A stretch of 64,000 nucleotides of DNA from Chiua virens (taxonomy: Eukaryota; Basidiomycota; Agaricomycetes; Boletales; Boletaceae), in the NCBI GenBank assembly GCA_019787685.1, contig JAHNUO010000033.1, positions 1 to 64,000 of the forward strand. The letters run 5' to 3'. A program made the translations under genes and the position numbers. Below are positions 1-11,129 of this stretch, in pieces. The number at the start of each line of letters is the position of its first letter. The stretch's first letter is position 1. Below the pieces are notes generated by a model. That model worked only from the letters and a program-made list of their open reading frames with translations, ran no database searches and was not told the DNA's origin.

Positions 1-1001
1 TTGCTCCAGGACCACCACGAGGCGCAGTCGCGCGAACTCGCCTCGGCACAAAAGGACCTTGAGACGTTTAAATCATCCAATAAAGCCAAAGATCTCCAAA
101 TCAATGCCCTTTCTGCTGACGTAGACCACTGGAAGCGCTCCGATGCTGCCAAAGCAGAAGAGCTCGTCGCCGTGCGCCAGGGACTGCAATTTTCCCAATC
201 CCAAACCATCCAGATCCAGGAATGGTATGACGAGCATCTCAAGTCCGTCGTCGAACAAAGTCGGTCCACACTGTTTCCCGTGCAGAATTTCGTTACCGAG
301 GCGGATGCATGTGTGGATCAGCAACTGCAACCCCAGGCACGGGAACAACAAAAATTACTCGCGTGCATACAACCTGTGCTCAGCCCTGCTAGGACGTCAA
401 ATAATATGAGCTCGAGCTCTGGGGACGCTCGGGCACCCTCGAGGGCTGCGAATGTGACTACGATGAATGGGCCACACATGGCCACGGATCTGAACCAGAG
501 CTTGGGCACAGACATGGTTGTCATCGAACCTACTCCAAGTGCGGTGAACGTCAGCAGTCCAAACGCGGGCAGGAGGGTCTCAAACGGGATCCACCGCAAG
601 CCGATCCGCCGCCCCACGGTGCGTCACGTACCAGTCTATGGTGACGGGAACGATGACAGGTTCGTCAACGACGAGTTGGAGATGGGGACCATCCGGGTCA
701 AGGTACGTCCCGCATTCCAGTATCAACGCGTGTCCGACGCCTTTCGCAGCTGTACTACCAAGGCGACGTGCGTGGTATGACGATGTCGCCACTCACATCG
801 TTTGACGAGTTCGTCGAGCGGGTGACGACCAAGTTTGGGACGTCGTTGACGGAATTGGGGATGAAGTTTATGGACGAGGAGGGAACCAAGATTACGCTGC
901 GCGACCAGGACGATTTCGAGCTCGCGATCGAGACGGCAAGGGAGAATGGGAATGGGAAGTCGGAGGGCAAGATCGAGGTGTGGTGTGCGGATGCATTGTA
1001 G
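1..1001 (+). CDS. 3' part of a chimeric gene: coiled coil plus C-terminal PB1 domain
   Basis: The 5' end lies outside the window. Exon 1..702 is open from the first base, an intron with GT..AG ends spans 703-749 (47 nt), and the last exon is 750-1001. The first ~105 residues are a charged coiled coil nearly identical to the coiled coil of the WD40 genes at 1356 and 5865. A Ser/Pro-rich linker (~110-220) follows, then a PB1 domain that starts at IRVK and crosses the intron. The domain has the basic lysine of its first strand and an acidic OPCA segment (DEEGTKITLRDQDDFELA), so it should bind other PB1 domains on both faces. C-terminal PB1 domains of this kind occur in fungal Cdc24-type exchange factors and NoxR (p67phox-like) regulators; I cannot say which. 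The homology to the WD40 genes stops near base 318, so the gene looks like a fusion. Confidence 0.75.
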
Positions 1002-1040
1002 GCGAACTCATTTATTGACGATTTCGTGGACTATTTTGAT

Positions 1041-1101
1041 GGGATGATATAACTGCTGTGATCTGACTCGCAGTGCTCATGTTATCTAAGGCATAACTGA
1101 T
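1041..1101. repeat. ~61-bp dispersed repeat, copy 1
   Basis: This segment just downstream of the PB1 gene recurs almost base for base at 9939-10000 downstream of RIB3, with only about two or three differences. It has no coding content. The surrounding 1002-1355 otherwise holds only the 3' flank of the PB1 gene and the promoter of the next gene. Confidence 0.75.
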
Positions 1102-1355
1102 GGTGTCAACAGACCATGAATCCACTCAGCGATTTGATACCCACCCCCCTGTATTTATGATACGTAAGTTGAACAGGATTCTCATTGGCGTCGTGGCATC
1201 ATCTTGATTAGAAATTCATTGGCTGCGATGACCAGGTATCAAGGGCATAGGGCATAGTGCGATCGGATGTGATCTGATAAGGCACGTGTAGGCTGCGCAA
1301 AAAAACGCCGCATATCCTATTTTCTGTCACCGACTCACCGTCCACCTAGCCAAAA

Positions 1356-3421
1356 ATGTCTCGTACGTTACCTGGAAAACTGGAGAACAGTGAGTCAATA
1401 AATGGGACCGATGAAATTACGGTACTGACAAAAATCCAACTGTCGGTGGTGGTTCCACGTCCCATGACGTTGCGCGGGCAGGTGAAAGCCCGGTTCAAGA
1501 CCAAGGGAAGGAGCCCTCCGCTATGGTCAGTCAGCTGAATGTACGGAAGACAATCGAAATCGATGGGAGAGATGAAATTCATTCAGTCGCGTTCCTGACG
1601 GAGGACAGGCATATTTTGAGTGGAGGAAATGAAGAGAAAATTCGACGATGGCGATTGGAGGATGGCCAGGAAATTGCAAGGCCGATAGATGTGGGGGGTT
1701 GGGCCAATGCCATTACTGTATCAAGTGATGGGAAGTGGATCGTGGGCGGATCGGGTCGGGGAGATGTGTCAGTGTGGAACGTGGAGAGCCACGAGCAGGT
1801 GAGCAAGATGGGAGAGCATACAAGAGGAGTGTATGCCGTGGACATCTCTCCAGATGGGACCAAAATTGCTAGCGGATCGTATGACAAGACTGCCTGCATC
1901 TGGGAGCGGGCGACGGGCGAGCAACTGCTAAAACTACGACATGGCGACTGGGTGGCCGCGGTCAAATTCTCACCGGATGGACGTCTTCTCGCTACCGCTG
2001 CCTGGGATCGATCCGTTCGTGTCTACAACGTCGAGGATGGCCATCTCCTCTGCGAATTCCCAATCCGACCTCGCTCAACTTCCAATCAATGCCTTGCGTG
2101 GAACGACGACGCACACCTCTACGTCATCTCTCGTGATGGTAAAACCCACTATCTCGACATATCCACTGGACAAACACTTTCACGATGGCCCATCTGCACA
2201 GACGACGCGGTAAAACGGGGCTGCATCGCTCTGCCCAACAATCGTAGCTTCATCGCAGTCTCTGCTGAGTCGTCGGTATCGTTCTGGGATACGGCGACGC
2301 ACACGAAAATTGGGTCCGACATCGACTACGATCACCGCATCTGGACAATAGCGATTTCAGAAAACTACGACATTGCAATCGGTCATGGCAAGACAATCAC
2401 CGTTCGGAGCCTCGGTGATATCCTCCCTCCTAACTATGTTCACAATGTAGGTGTACCTGCAGAATTAGGACTTATATGTGCCTTATTGACTCAATTTCTA
2501 CTGCCAATCCACCAGAATGTCACGGTGGATCCTGGAGAAAGAATGACGTCCCATCGTACACAGGCAGGTACATACATCATCCAAACTAGTCTAGATCATT
2601 GGCATGCTGATGCCGGTTTTCTAATACCCGAAGAGATGACCGACCTCAAGAATTCTATGCGGGAACTGAAGGATCAACTTACAGTACTCCAAGGCCGCCA
2701 TGAGAGGCAGTCGCGCGACTTTGCTTTGGCTCAAAAGGAGCTGGAGACGTTGAAATCATCCATTAAAGCCAAAGATCGCCAAATTGACATCCTTACTGCC
2801 GACGTGGACCATTGGAAACGCTCCGATGCCGCCAAAGCAGAAGAACTCGCCGCTGCGAACAAGGAGCTCGAGGAACGCCGTCGCGATTCAGAGGAGCTCA
2901 TTGCCGTGCACAAGGAACTTCAGTTCTCCCAATCTCAAACCATCCAGATCCAAGAATGGTACGACGAGCAGTTTAGACATCTCAAGTCCGTCGTCGAACA
3001 AAGTCAGCGTACACCATTCATCGTGCAAAATTTCATCGCTCAGGCGGACGCACGTGCGGAGATGAATATCATTGAAACACTCCAACAACTCAACGAGAGG
3101 ATAGATTGGAGTTCCACATTCATCGCCGATCGTACCATTCACAATTTCGAGCCTCACACTACGAACCCAACGGAGGAACAGGTTTCTATTGCAACGAGGG
3201 TCACCGGATCTATTGGACAATCCCTGGTGAACCGGTTACGGAGTAACTCACGCGCAGAGGTTGTTGCGTATCTCCCCATCGCCTTTCGTGCCTACCTCAT
3301 CTATCACCTGTGTGGGATCATGTCTTCGTGGTCCATGGATAGCGGGCCCGATAGGCTCATCCGTGAATTATACAGCATAGTCCGGAAATCAGGTGAAGAA
3401 CTACATTCAGCACGCTATTGA
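1356..3421 (+). CDS. WD40 repeat plus coiled-coil protein, tandem copy 1 (C-terminally truncated)
   Basis: Exons are 1356-1389, 1482-2446, 2516-2567 and 2634-3421, giving 612 residues. Introns 2 and 3 have lengths divisible by 3, so the frame also reads through them. The start was chosen because the short first exon and its 92-nt intron are conserved in copy 2. Seven WD40 blades fill roughly residues 20-320 (motifs such as SPDGTKIASGSYDKTACIW), which predicts a beta propeller for protein binding. A charged coiled coil follows (~365-480), then a helical C-terminal region of unknown function. Relative to copy 2 one base is missing near 3410; this shifts the frame and stops translation at 3419-3421, although related coding sequence continues to 3919. 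No enzyme motif is visible. The product could be a truncated scaffold protein or a pseudogene product. Confidence 0.75.
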
Positions 3422-3919
3422 TTGTTCTGCTGATGGTGAACAATAGAGTCACAAACGATATCTGCCCGCTGGCGATCGCTAACCTACGCTTCTCTCTCAT
3501 CGACCTGTTCGAGCAACCCGAGCATGCTTATCACGTCTACGATGGACGGAATTTGTGATATCATTGTCACTGGTGGTTGTGCCCCTTCCATCTCTGCTGC
3601 GAAAGAGATGATCGCGTCGAAATTCCAGGGTCGGATATCCTTTATCCTCACCACCGTGGGGCAGCTCGCGAAGTCAATCATGAACGCATTGTCGGCCGAC
3701 TATCGAGTCGAGGTGATTCGTCCACCGAAGATGTTAGATGGGCAAACAATGGAAGTCGACTCGGCTGGTCCAGGGAAAAAGTCGCGGAGCCAGTTTGTAT
3801 TGTGCACGACGCAGTTGGGTTTGTCAAAGGAGGTCATCACGCAGTCGAGGGTCGGTCCCAACAAGCAGAATACCCTTACTGTGACGAACGTCGTCAAGGC
3901 AAAGGTTATCACGGGGTAG
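3422..3919 (+). pseudogene. Out-of-frame C-terminal tail of WD40 copy 1
   Basis: The tail aligns with 7980-8474 of copy 2. An open frame at 3524-3919 ends in a segment (residues like FVLCTTQLGLSKEVITQSRV) that is nearly identical in both copies. This frame differs from the one leading into it, and both copies share the shift near the YDGR segment (3541 and 8099). Either that shift predates the duplication or an unrecognised intron lies here. The 3' flank 3920-4120 still matches 8475-8660, so the duplicated unit is about 3 kb long. Confidence 0.5.
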
Positions 3920-4239
3920 GACGATTGGTGCAGCACCGTCGTCGTCTCAGAAGTTCCTTGTCAACGTCTCTTTGTCTCAAATCCATTTCTTTCCGTCTCT
4001 CGTTTTATGCAGTACACGTTCTTTTTGTTCCAAGTTGATCACCTGTTGTGTTTGTATCGTCCTTGGCTGCTTTCGAGCTGTAGCCACTACATTTCAGTGA
4101 TGTTCCTGGGCCATACCATTTTCACCTGCAGATCCGAATGTTACCATGCTGTTTTTTCCTCTACTAGCTCACACTAGACGTCACTCCTGAGAAGAATGGG
4201 CGGGTCGGTCAAGGTGTGAAACACGGGTGTGCGAGGGAC

Positions 4240-4446
4240 GGCATATGAAGTATGCCATTCTTGGTTGTCGGGAACCATCATCGGGGTTGCGAGTGCGATA
4301 CAGATGTAGCTGCTGGGAGGCATGAACGGATGCGGAGAATAAGAGGGGACTGGGTTGGTGTGTTTGATGAGCCAGGCCATGGTTTCGGTCGTGCATTTGC
4401 TGGGGGAAAGGATGGCGTCGCCTTCGTTTTCTCTCAATGTCCGTCA
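4240..4446 (-). pseudogene. Broken partial copy of RIB3 (DHBP synthase)
   Basis: Translated on the minus strand the segment reads RENEGDAILSPSKCTTETMA, continues with WLIKHT, and further on [11 protein letters not shown]. These match the end of exon 1 and most of exon 2 of the intact gene at 10060-10874. The intron-1 region lies between them but has lost its donor, so this is a DNA-level copy and not a processed transcript. About nine residues (ETRLDALAI in the parent) are deleted and the rest of the enzyme is absent. It sits between the two WD40 copies. Confidence 0.85.
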
Positions 4447-5639
4447 ATTGGAAGCTTTCGTTTCCAAGTCACTCGGCAGCGTCTGCTACGCGCAGAATCA
4501 TACCCGCTTGCTTGTGCACTCGTAAGAGAAAGCCACCCAGGTAAAAGTAAGTCGCATAGGAACGATTCAAGAATGAGGAATCACAAGGGCCACTTAACAC
4601 CAATGATACGATCCAATCTTGCAACATCTTTCCACACCGATCTCCCCTGATGCGTCTGGTACCATCCCAACTGAGCGAAGGAAGGAAAACATTATTCACC
4701 TTGATCTGCTACACGAGTAGAATTCTCTGAAACCCGTACGATTAATGTCTTGAGGTCGTGGAACCGGAGTTCACACTTAGTCACACCTACATTTTGGGTT
4801 TGGAGTAGAAACGTCCGCTGGACGGTATCCACGTGGACCTTTAAATGTTCGAGTGAGTGGATGTGCCTCATCCATGGCGATCATCAATTTCAGCTTGTAA
4901 CAAGTGTCATAAAATATTCTTTCGAGACTGGCCCCAACTTTCTTGTAGGCGGTAGAAATATTCTCAGTAAAGCCTGAGCCGGTGGGAGAAAGAAAGGCGA
5001 GTGAGTCGTTGGATCCACGTTGACCTCGGAGGGTGTGATGAGATAGAGGGGACGTTGACACAGTTTGAGAAGTGAATGTGCACCAGAATGGCGGGCGGGA
5101 GACTCTTGTACGGTCGACCGAAGTGAGAGGGATCAAAAGGGCAAAAGACGGTTGGACATAGTGGTGGGTGTGTGGATGGACATGGACGTGAATTCTGAGC
5201 AGCCTGACCAGTAAAGAACCACCATTACGCCGACAGATCGGATGCAAGGGGGTGAAGGGTGAAGGCGAAAAGGCACGGAATTGGCAAAGCTGAGGGCATG
5301 ATATTCAGGTCGATACAGGCGTAGACGTGGGCGCCGTTAAGCAACTGTGTACGACTCAGGGAAGACGACGATTGCGTGACTCTTATCAAGGTCATGTATA
5401 GCAACTCAAGGACTCGGGAGCAGACACAGGGAACTTGAGAGACTTGAAACAAGTATAGGAGGCCGAGCCAGAAACTGTGAAACTTACTGACAGCGAGGCT
5501 AACCAAGGCAAAGATGACCTGATAACTGTCAACGAACTTGAACCACGAGAACCACTGAACGGCTTGATATCCTCACTGCCGTGCCTTCAAGTTCATATAC
5601 GCATATATGACCGTGCTGCTTTTTCCGAACCACCCATCT
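4447..5639. other. Spacer between WD40 copies, no confident gene
   Basis: Several minus-strand frames are open (4777-5247, 5225-5506) but they have no convincing splice structure. One stretch near 4840-4930 on the minus strand reads LKLMIAMDEAHPLTRTF. It resembles an isolated Walker B-like string of a fungal ATPase-type protein, without a partner P-loop. I regard it as a possible gene fragment only. Confidence 0.3.
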
Positions 5640-5864
5640 GGATCGTCATCGAATGAACGGATTCTCGTTATCATCGTGGCACACCATCTTGATGAGAAAT
5701 TCATTGGGCGCGATAACCAGGGGGGAACAACCAAGCATCAAGGGCATGGGGGATAGTGCGATCTGATGAGATCCGATAAAGAGGCACGTGTGGGCGGCGC
5801 GAAAAAGCGCCCTTGTGAACAAACCTCCGCACCTTTTTTCTGTCATCGTCCACCTAACTGAAAA

Positions 5865-8474
5865 ATGTCTCGTAGGTTACCTGCCAGTGGAAAACTGGAG
5901 AACAGTGAGTAGACAGATGGGACTGATGAGATTCAATACTGACGAAAATACAACTGTCGGATGATGGTTCCATGTCCCATGACGCTGCGCGAGCAGGAGG
6001 AAGCCCAGTTCAAGATCAAGGGAAGGAAATTGGGCGCTCGGTGACGGGGCACCAGACGTCCTCCGCCATGACCAGCCAGCAAAATGTACGGAAGACAATC
6101 GAGATCGATGGGAGAGATGACATACATTCAGTCGCGTTCCTGATGGAGGGAAAACACATTTTGAGTGGAGGACAGGAAGAAAAAATTCGACGATGGCGAT
6201 TGCAGGATGGCAAGGAAGTTGCAAGGCCAATAGGTGCGGGGGGTTGGGCCAACACCATCGCAATATCAAAAGATGGAAAATGGATCGTGGGCGGTTCGGA
6301 TGGGGGACGTGTGTTGGTGTGGAGCGTGGAGAGTCACGAGCGGGTAGGTGAGCTGAGAGGGCATCGAGAAGGAGTGTATGCGGTGGACATCTCTCCAGAT
6401 GGGACAAAAATCGCTAGCGGATCATGGGACAAGACTGCCTACATCTGGAAGCGGTCGACGGGCGAGCGACTGCTGACACTACGACACGACAACTGGGTGG
6501 CTGCAGTCAAATTCTCACCGAACGGACGACTTCTCGCCACTGCGACCTGGGGTCGATCTGTTCGTATCTACCACAGTGAGGATGGCCATCTCCTCCGGGA
6601 ATTCTTAATCCAACCTGGCTCAACTTTTAATCAATGCCTTGCGTGGAAGGACGACACACACCTCTACGTCATCTCTTTAGACGGCAGAATCCACCACATT
6701 GACGTCTCCACCGGAGAAACACTCTCACGATGGCTCATCCGCACCGACGGCGTGGAAAAACGGGGGTGCATCGCTCTGCCAAACAATCGTAGCTTCATTG
6801 CAGCCTCTGCCCATTCGTCAATATCGTTCTGGGATTTGACGACACGTACGAAAATCGGATCTGACATTGACTACGATGACCTTGTCTGGACAATTGCAAT
6901 TTCAGAAAACTACGACATTGCAATCGGTCACGGCAAGAAAATCACCGTTTGGAACCTCGGTGATATCCTCCCTTCTCGCTATGTTCACAAGGTAAGCGTA
7001 CCTGCACCATGAGGCCTATATATGGCTCACTGACTCAATTTCTACTGCCAACCCACCAGAATGTGGATCCCGGAGAAAGACCTTTGACGTCCCCTCATAC
7101 ACAGGCAGGTGCGTGCATCACCCAAGCTAGTCTAGAGCATCAGCACGCTGATACCGATTTTCTAACACCCAAATCCATCACACGAAGAGATCATCGACCT
7201 CAAGAAAGCCATGCGGGAATTGAGGGATCAACTTACAGTACTCCAAGGCCGCCACGAGGGGCAGTCGCGCGAACTCGCTTTGGCTCAAAAGGAGCTGGAG
7301 ACATTGAAATCATCCATTAAAGCCAAAGATCACCAAATTGACATCCTTACTGCCGACGTGGACCACTGGAAACGTTTTGATGCTGCCAAAGCAGAGGACC
7401 TCGCTGCTGCGCACAGAGAACTCGAGGAACGCCGTCGTGATTCGGAGGAACTCATTGCTGTGGGCGAGGAACTTCAGTTCTCCTAATCCCAAGCCACCCA
7501 GATCCAGGAATGGTACGACGAGCAGCTTAGACATCTCAAGTCCGTCGCCGAACAAAGTCAACGTACACCATTTCTCGTACAAAGTTTCATCGCTCAGGCG
7601 GACGCATGTGCGGAGACGAATATCATTGAAACACTCCAACAACTCAATGAGAGGATAGACCGGAGTTCCACATTCATCGCCGATCGTATCATTCACAATT
7701 TCAAGCCTCGTACTGCACACCCGACGGAGGAACAAATGTCTGTTGCAACGAGGGTCACCGGATCCATCGGACAATCCCTGGTGGACCGGTTACGGAGTAA
7801 CTTACGCGCCGAGGTCGTTACATATCTCCCTATCGCCTTTCGTGCCTACCTGATCTGCCACCTGTGTGGAATCATGTCCTCGTGGTCCATGGATAGCGGG
7901 CCCGATCGGTTCATCCGTGAATTATACAGCATAGTCCGGAAATCAGGTGAAGAACTAAATCTCAGCGCGACATTGATTGTTCCGCTGATGGTGAACAATA
8001 GAATCACAAACGATATCTGCCCGCTGGCGATCGTTGACCTTTGCTTCTCTCTCACCAACTTGTTCAAGCAACCCGGACATGCTTATCACATCTACGATGG
8101 GCGGACTTTGTGAAATCATTGTCACTGCTGGTTGTGCCCCCTCAATCTCTGCTGCGAAAGAGATGATCGCGTCTAAATTCCAAAGTCGGATATCCTTTAT
8201 CCTCACCACTGCAGGGCAGCTCACGAAGTCAATCATGAACGCACTGTCGGCCGATTATCGAGTCGAGGCGATACGTCCACCGAAGATGTTAGATGGGCAA
8301 ACAATGGAAGTCGACTCGGCTGGTCCAGGGAAAAAGTCGAAGAGCCGGTTTGTATTGTGCACAACGCAGTTGGGTTTGTCAAAGGAGGTCATCACGCAGT
8401 CGAGGGTCGGTCCCAACAAGAAGAATACCCTTACCGTGACGAACGTCGTCAAGGCAAAGGTCATCACAGGGTAG
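5865..8474 (+). pseudogene. WD40 repeat plus coiled-coil gene, tandem copy 2, with a nonsense codon
   Basis: Exons 5865-5904, 5997-6991, 7060-7108 and 7188-7486 mirror copy 1, with the first intron again 92 nt. The predicted product is 460 residues: seven WD40 blades and a partial coiled coil. At 7484-7486 a TAA stands where copy 1 has CAA, a single C-to-T change that truncates the coiled coil. Related coding sequence continues downstream: 7487-8113 keeps the C-terminal helical region in the original frame without the one-base loss of copy 1, and 8034-8474 matches the copy-1 tail. The promoter region 5640-5864 aligns with 1180-1355. The truncated WD40 propeller could still be made. Confidence 0.75.
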
Positions 8475-8659
8475 GAAGTGAGATTGGTGCAGTACCGTCG
8501 TCTCAGAAATTTCGTGTCAGCATGTCGTTGTCTCAAGTCCATTTTCCGTCTATCGTTTCCTGCAATACACGTCCTTTTTATTCCAAGTCGATCACCTATT
8601 GTATTTATATCGTCCTTGGCTGCTTTCGAGTCGTAGCCACTACATTCCAACCATGTTCC

Positions 8660-8765
8660 CGGGACCGACCGCGATCGCTATTGCGATGTCGAGTGATGGA
8701 AAATGAGTTGCATGGGGACGATGAAGGTGAATGTGTGGGATGTCGAGCTTCAGGAAAGAGTCATG
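8660..8765 (+). pseudogene. Decayed WD40 repeat fragment
   Basis: A single blade-like stretch reads AIAMSSDGK, then a stop, VAWG, and after a frame change VNVWDVELQERV. It corresponds to blade 2 of the neighbouring WD40 genes (SSDGKWIVGG, VWNVESHEQV). It lies directly after the duplicated unit of copy 2 and looks like a third, mostly lost, copy. Confidence 0.5.
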
Positions 8766-9411
8766 AGGACAGAAACGTTCCTCAACATTGACAACAACGA
8801 TGCGTCTCAATGCAGTTTGTGCGAAGAAAGGTTCAAATAGTTACTACGTGTTACTTACATCTACGGGTCGCTTTGTCTGAGGGAACGGACTCAGCGGAAC
8901 GATTCTGTCCATTTTTTCCAATCTGTAGATATACTTTCAGATCGAATCACAACAACGTTCTTGACGACCTCGGGCTCAATATGGATTGGGTTAGACATGA
9001 GGCTAGTACGTAGCTTGGAGTTTAATCTTATCCGTGGGGAGGAAATATGACTAAGCAGATTGTACGCGTTGCTCTTTCCGCGCACCTCCATGCTCAACCC
9101 CACCTCTTCAAGTCGGGCTCGCCTGCCCAGGACGTCTTTGCAGTACGAATCCTTCATTTTCGACACAGTGCATCGCACTCGAACGCAGTTACTCTTCGCA
9201 AGATTCGCTGGATCGATCTCTCACAGCAACTCTCCAATACCCGCATCAATGATCCCGATGAAGTCACTGTTCCTCCCACGCTAGGTGGGAAAATGGACCT
9301 GTTCCAGCGAATGCCGAAGTCTTTCCAGGAACTTACTACTCCCTCCGAGTTGAAGATGACAGCAAACTCAGGGGGACAACATCGTCACACACCCAAGTCG
9401 AAAATACTCTG
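8766..9411. other. Region without a confident gene
   Basis: Overlapping short frames are present (8810-9013 and 9047-9412 on the plus strand), but none matches a family I recognise and splice signals are ambiguous. It may hold upstream exons of the small ORF at 9412. Confidence 0.3.
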
Positions 9412-9642
9412 ATGGCCGATGTGTTGACTTACAGAAATATCTGTCGCCAGGAATATATGGAGCAGAACCAAGGCAAGTCAGTCAGTCAGTTCGACAACTA
9501 CCGGAGGAAGCTACCCGGGGAGCAGAAGAAAATTTCCACCGATAAGTTTGAAGCTTTGAAGGCCAAGACTCAGGCCAAAGGGAAAGGAAAGGCCACAAAC
9601 GTTGGTGTCGACGATGAGGCTCTTGATGACAACGGCACCTAG
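9412..9642 (+). CDS. Small hypothetical protein or last exon of an unrecognised gene
   Basis: The frame gives 76 residues, rich in Lys, Gln and Glu, with a short acidic tail (VGVDDEALDDNG). The segment around SQFDNYRRKLPGEQKK is helical and charged, but I cannot assign it to a family. The ATG overlaps the stop of an upstream frame (9047-9412), so the true gene may have upstream exons. The stretch 9643-9938 downstream is T-rich and without features. Confidence 0.35.
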   Translation: MADVLTYRNICRQEYMEQNQGKSVSQFDNYRRKLPGEQKKISTDKFEALKAKTQAKGKGKATNVGVDDEALDDNGT

Positions 9643-9938
9643 CGAATGGATGAAATCAAATCGCTGCCGCAAGTCAGTTTTACATTTCGACGCTGTTCTT
9701 TTCCTCTGTCATATGTTGTCGCTATAGTTCTGTCGAATGATGTACCGTGCTACCAGGCAATGTCTATGTGTTTTCATCGTGCCACCGTGACAAGTATTCC
9801 TCGCATACAAGGTCCTACAATCGTGCTATTTTGCCAATAATCTTTTACAAAGACCTTACTTCGCATACATCATTCTATAACAATGTTGTTGATCAGTACA
9901 ACGATCTATTTGTATTACTCTGTTGTAGGTTTTGACTG

Positions 9939-10000
9939 GGGGATGATATAACTGCTGTAATCTGACTCGCAGCGCTCATGTTATCTAAGGCATAACTGAT
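9939..10000. repeat. ~61-bp dispersed repeat, copy 2
   Basis: Nearly identical to 1041-1101. It lies 60 bp beyond the stop codon of RIB3 (minus strand). Its position hints that sequence exchange linked the RIB3 locus with the start of the window. Confidence 0.75.
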
Positions 10001-10059
10001 GCAGATAACGGGCATTGCCTACAACTTTTGTTACATCCCGTGCGGTTGCGAGCGGGGTT

Positions 10060-10874
10060 CTATAGGACAGGTACAAACTTTTTATACTCTGCGAGCATCT
10101 CCACGCTGATCATTTTGAGACCCCACTCGTCCGCGAACGTCCTACAGTCGTCCCGACGCGCCATCGTCCCCATCTCGTCCTCATTCACGAGCTCGCACAG
10201 GACGCCCCCCTCGGGTTGCTGTGTGAGCCTGCACAGATCGACACCCGCCTCGGTGTGACCCCTGCGTTCGAGCACGCCGCCATGGCGCGCGCGGAGGGGC
10301 ACCATGTGCCCTGGGCGTGTGAAATCCGAAGGGACGACGGCGGGATCGACGAGTTTGCGGACGGTAAGGGACCGATCGTATGCGGATATGCCCGTGGTGG
10401 TACCTACCCGAGTCGGTCGGTGTGCGTCGCGGAGACGAGGGGGGACGTACCGTGTTTGTAATCGACGGTGATGGTGTATGCCGTGCGGTGCCGTTCTTGG
10501 TTGTCTGGAACCATCATCGGGATGGCGAGGGCGTCGAGACGGGTTTCGGGGAGTGCGATGCAGACGTAGCCGCTGGGGTGTCAATGTGAGCGGGAGGTTA
10601 CTGGGGAGGAGGGGACTGACCTGGTGTGTTTGATGAGCCAGGCCATAGCCTCGGTGGTACATTTGCTGGCGGACAGGATGAGGTCACCTTCGTTTTCGCG
10701 CGATTCGTCGTCCATGACGACGATGGGTTCACCGCGTGCAAAGGCTGCGAGGGCTGCCTCGATGGGATCGAACGCAAACTGTATCCGGTGGGGGACGTCC
10801 TGTACACGGACGGGGCGCCACGATGGTGACGACCCGTTGAGCTTGAAGGGCATCGATGGTATTGGGACTGGCAT
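10060..10874 (-). CDS. RIB3: 3,4-dihydroxy-2-butanone 4-phosphate synthase
   Basis: The enzyme converts ribulose 5-phosphate into formate and the four-carbon precursor of riboflavin. Exons on the minus strand are 10874-10621, 10572-10451 and 10403-10060, with introns of 48 and 47 nt bearing GT..AG ends; the product is 239 residues. An in-frame ATG seven codons further in (10853) is an alternative start. Family motifs are present: the metal and substrate loop [15 protein letters not shown] across intron 1, HRTAYT, GTTTGIS across intron 2, the arginine and histidine-rich stretch ending [11 protein letters not shown], and a final [11 protein letters not shown]. Fungal homologues are slightly over 200 residues, so the protein looks complete with a modest N-terminal extension. 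It lies about 250 bp beyond the 3' end of RPS22, on the same strand. A broken duplicate lies at 4240-4446. Confidence 0.96.
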
Positions 10875-11129
10875 CGGGGGAGTGTAGAGACTGTGAGTAC
10901 ATGAGTAAGATCATCGGAATTGTCGGGCATTCGGTTATGCGATTCATGTCGGTCGTTTTCGGAGCGGCAACGTTCACCACCATTACGTTGGTCACGGTGA
11001 GTTCTGCAGTCAACTTCCTTTGTTTCACAACGGCTGTCTCAGTACAATGGGATGCATAAATGATGCGCATGGTGCATGGATGCAGCTTTTGGGAGTAGTA
11101 CGATATAATCTACATGCAGGGCTGACCAC

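Noticed and set aside
73..617. Long open frames on the minus strand opposite the PB1 gene and similar shadows throughout 1-28 kb
   Set aside because: They overlap well-supported exons and encode no recognisable motif.
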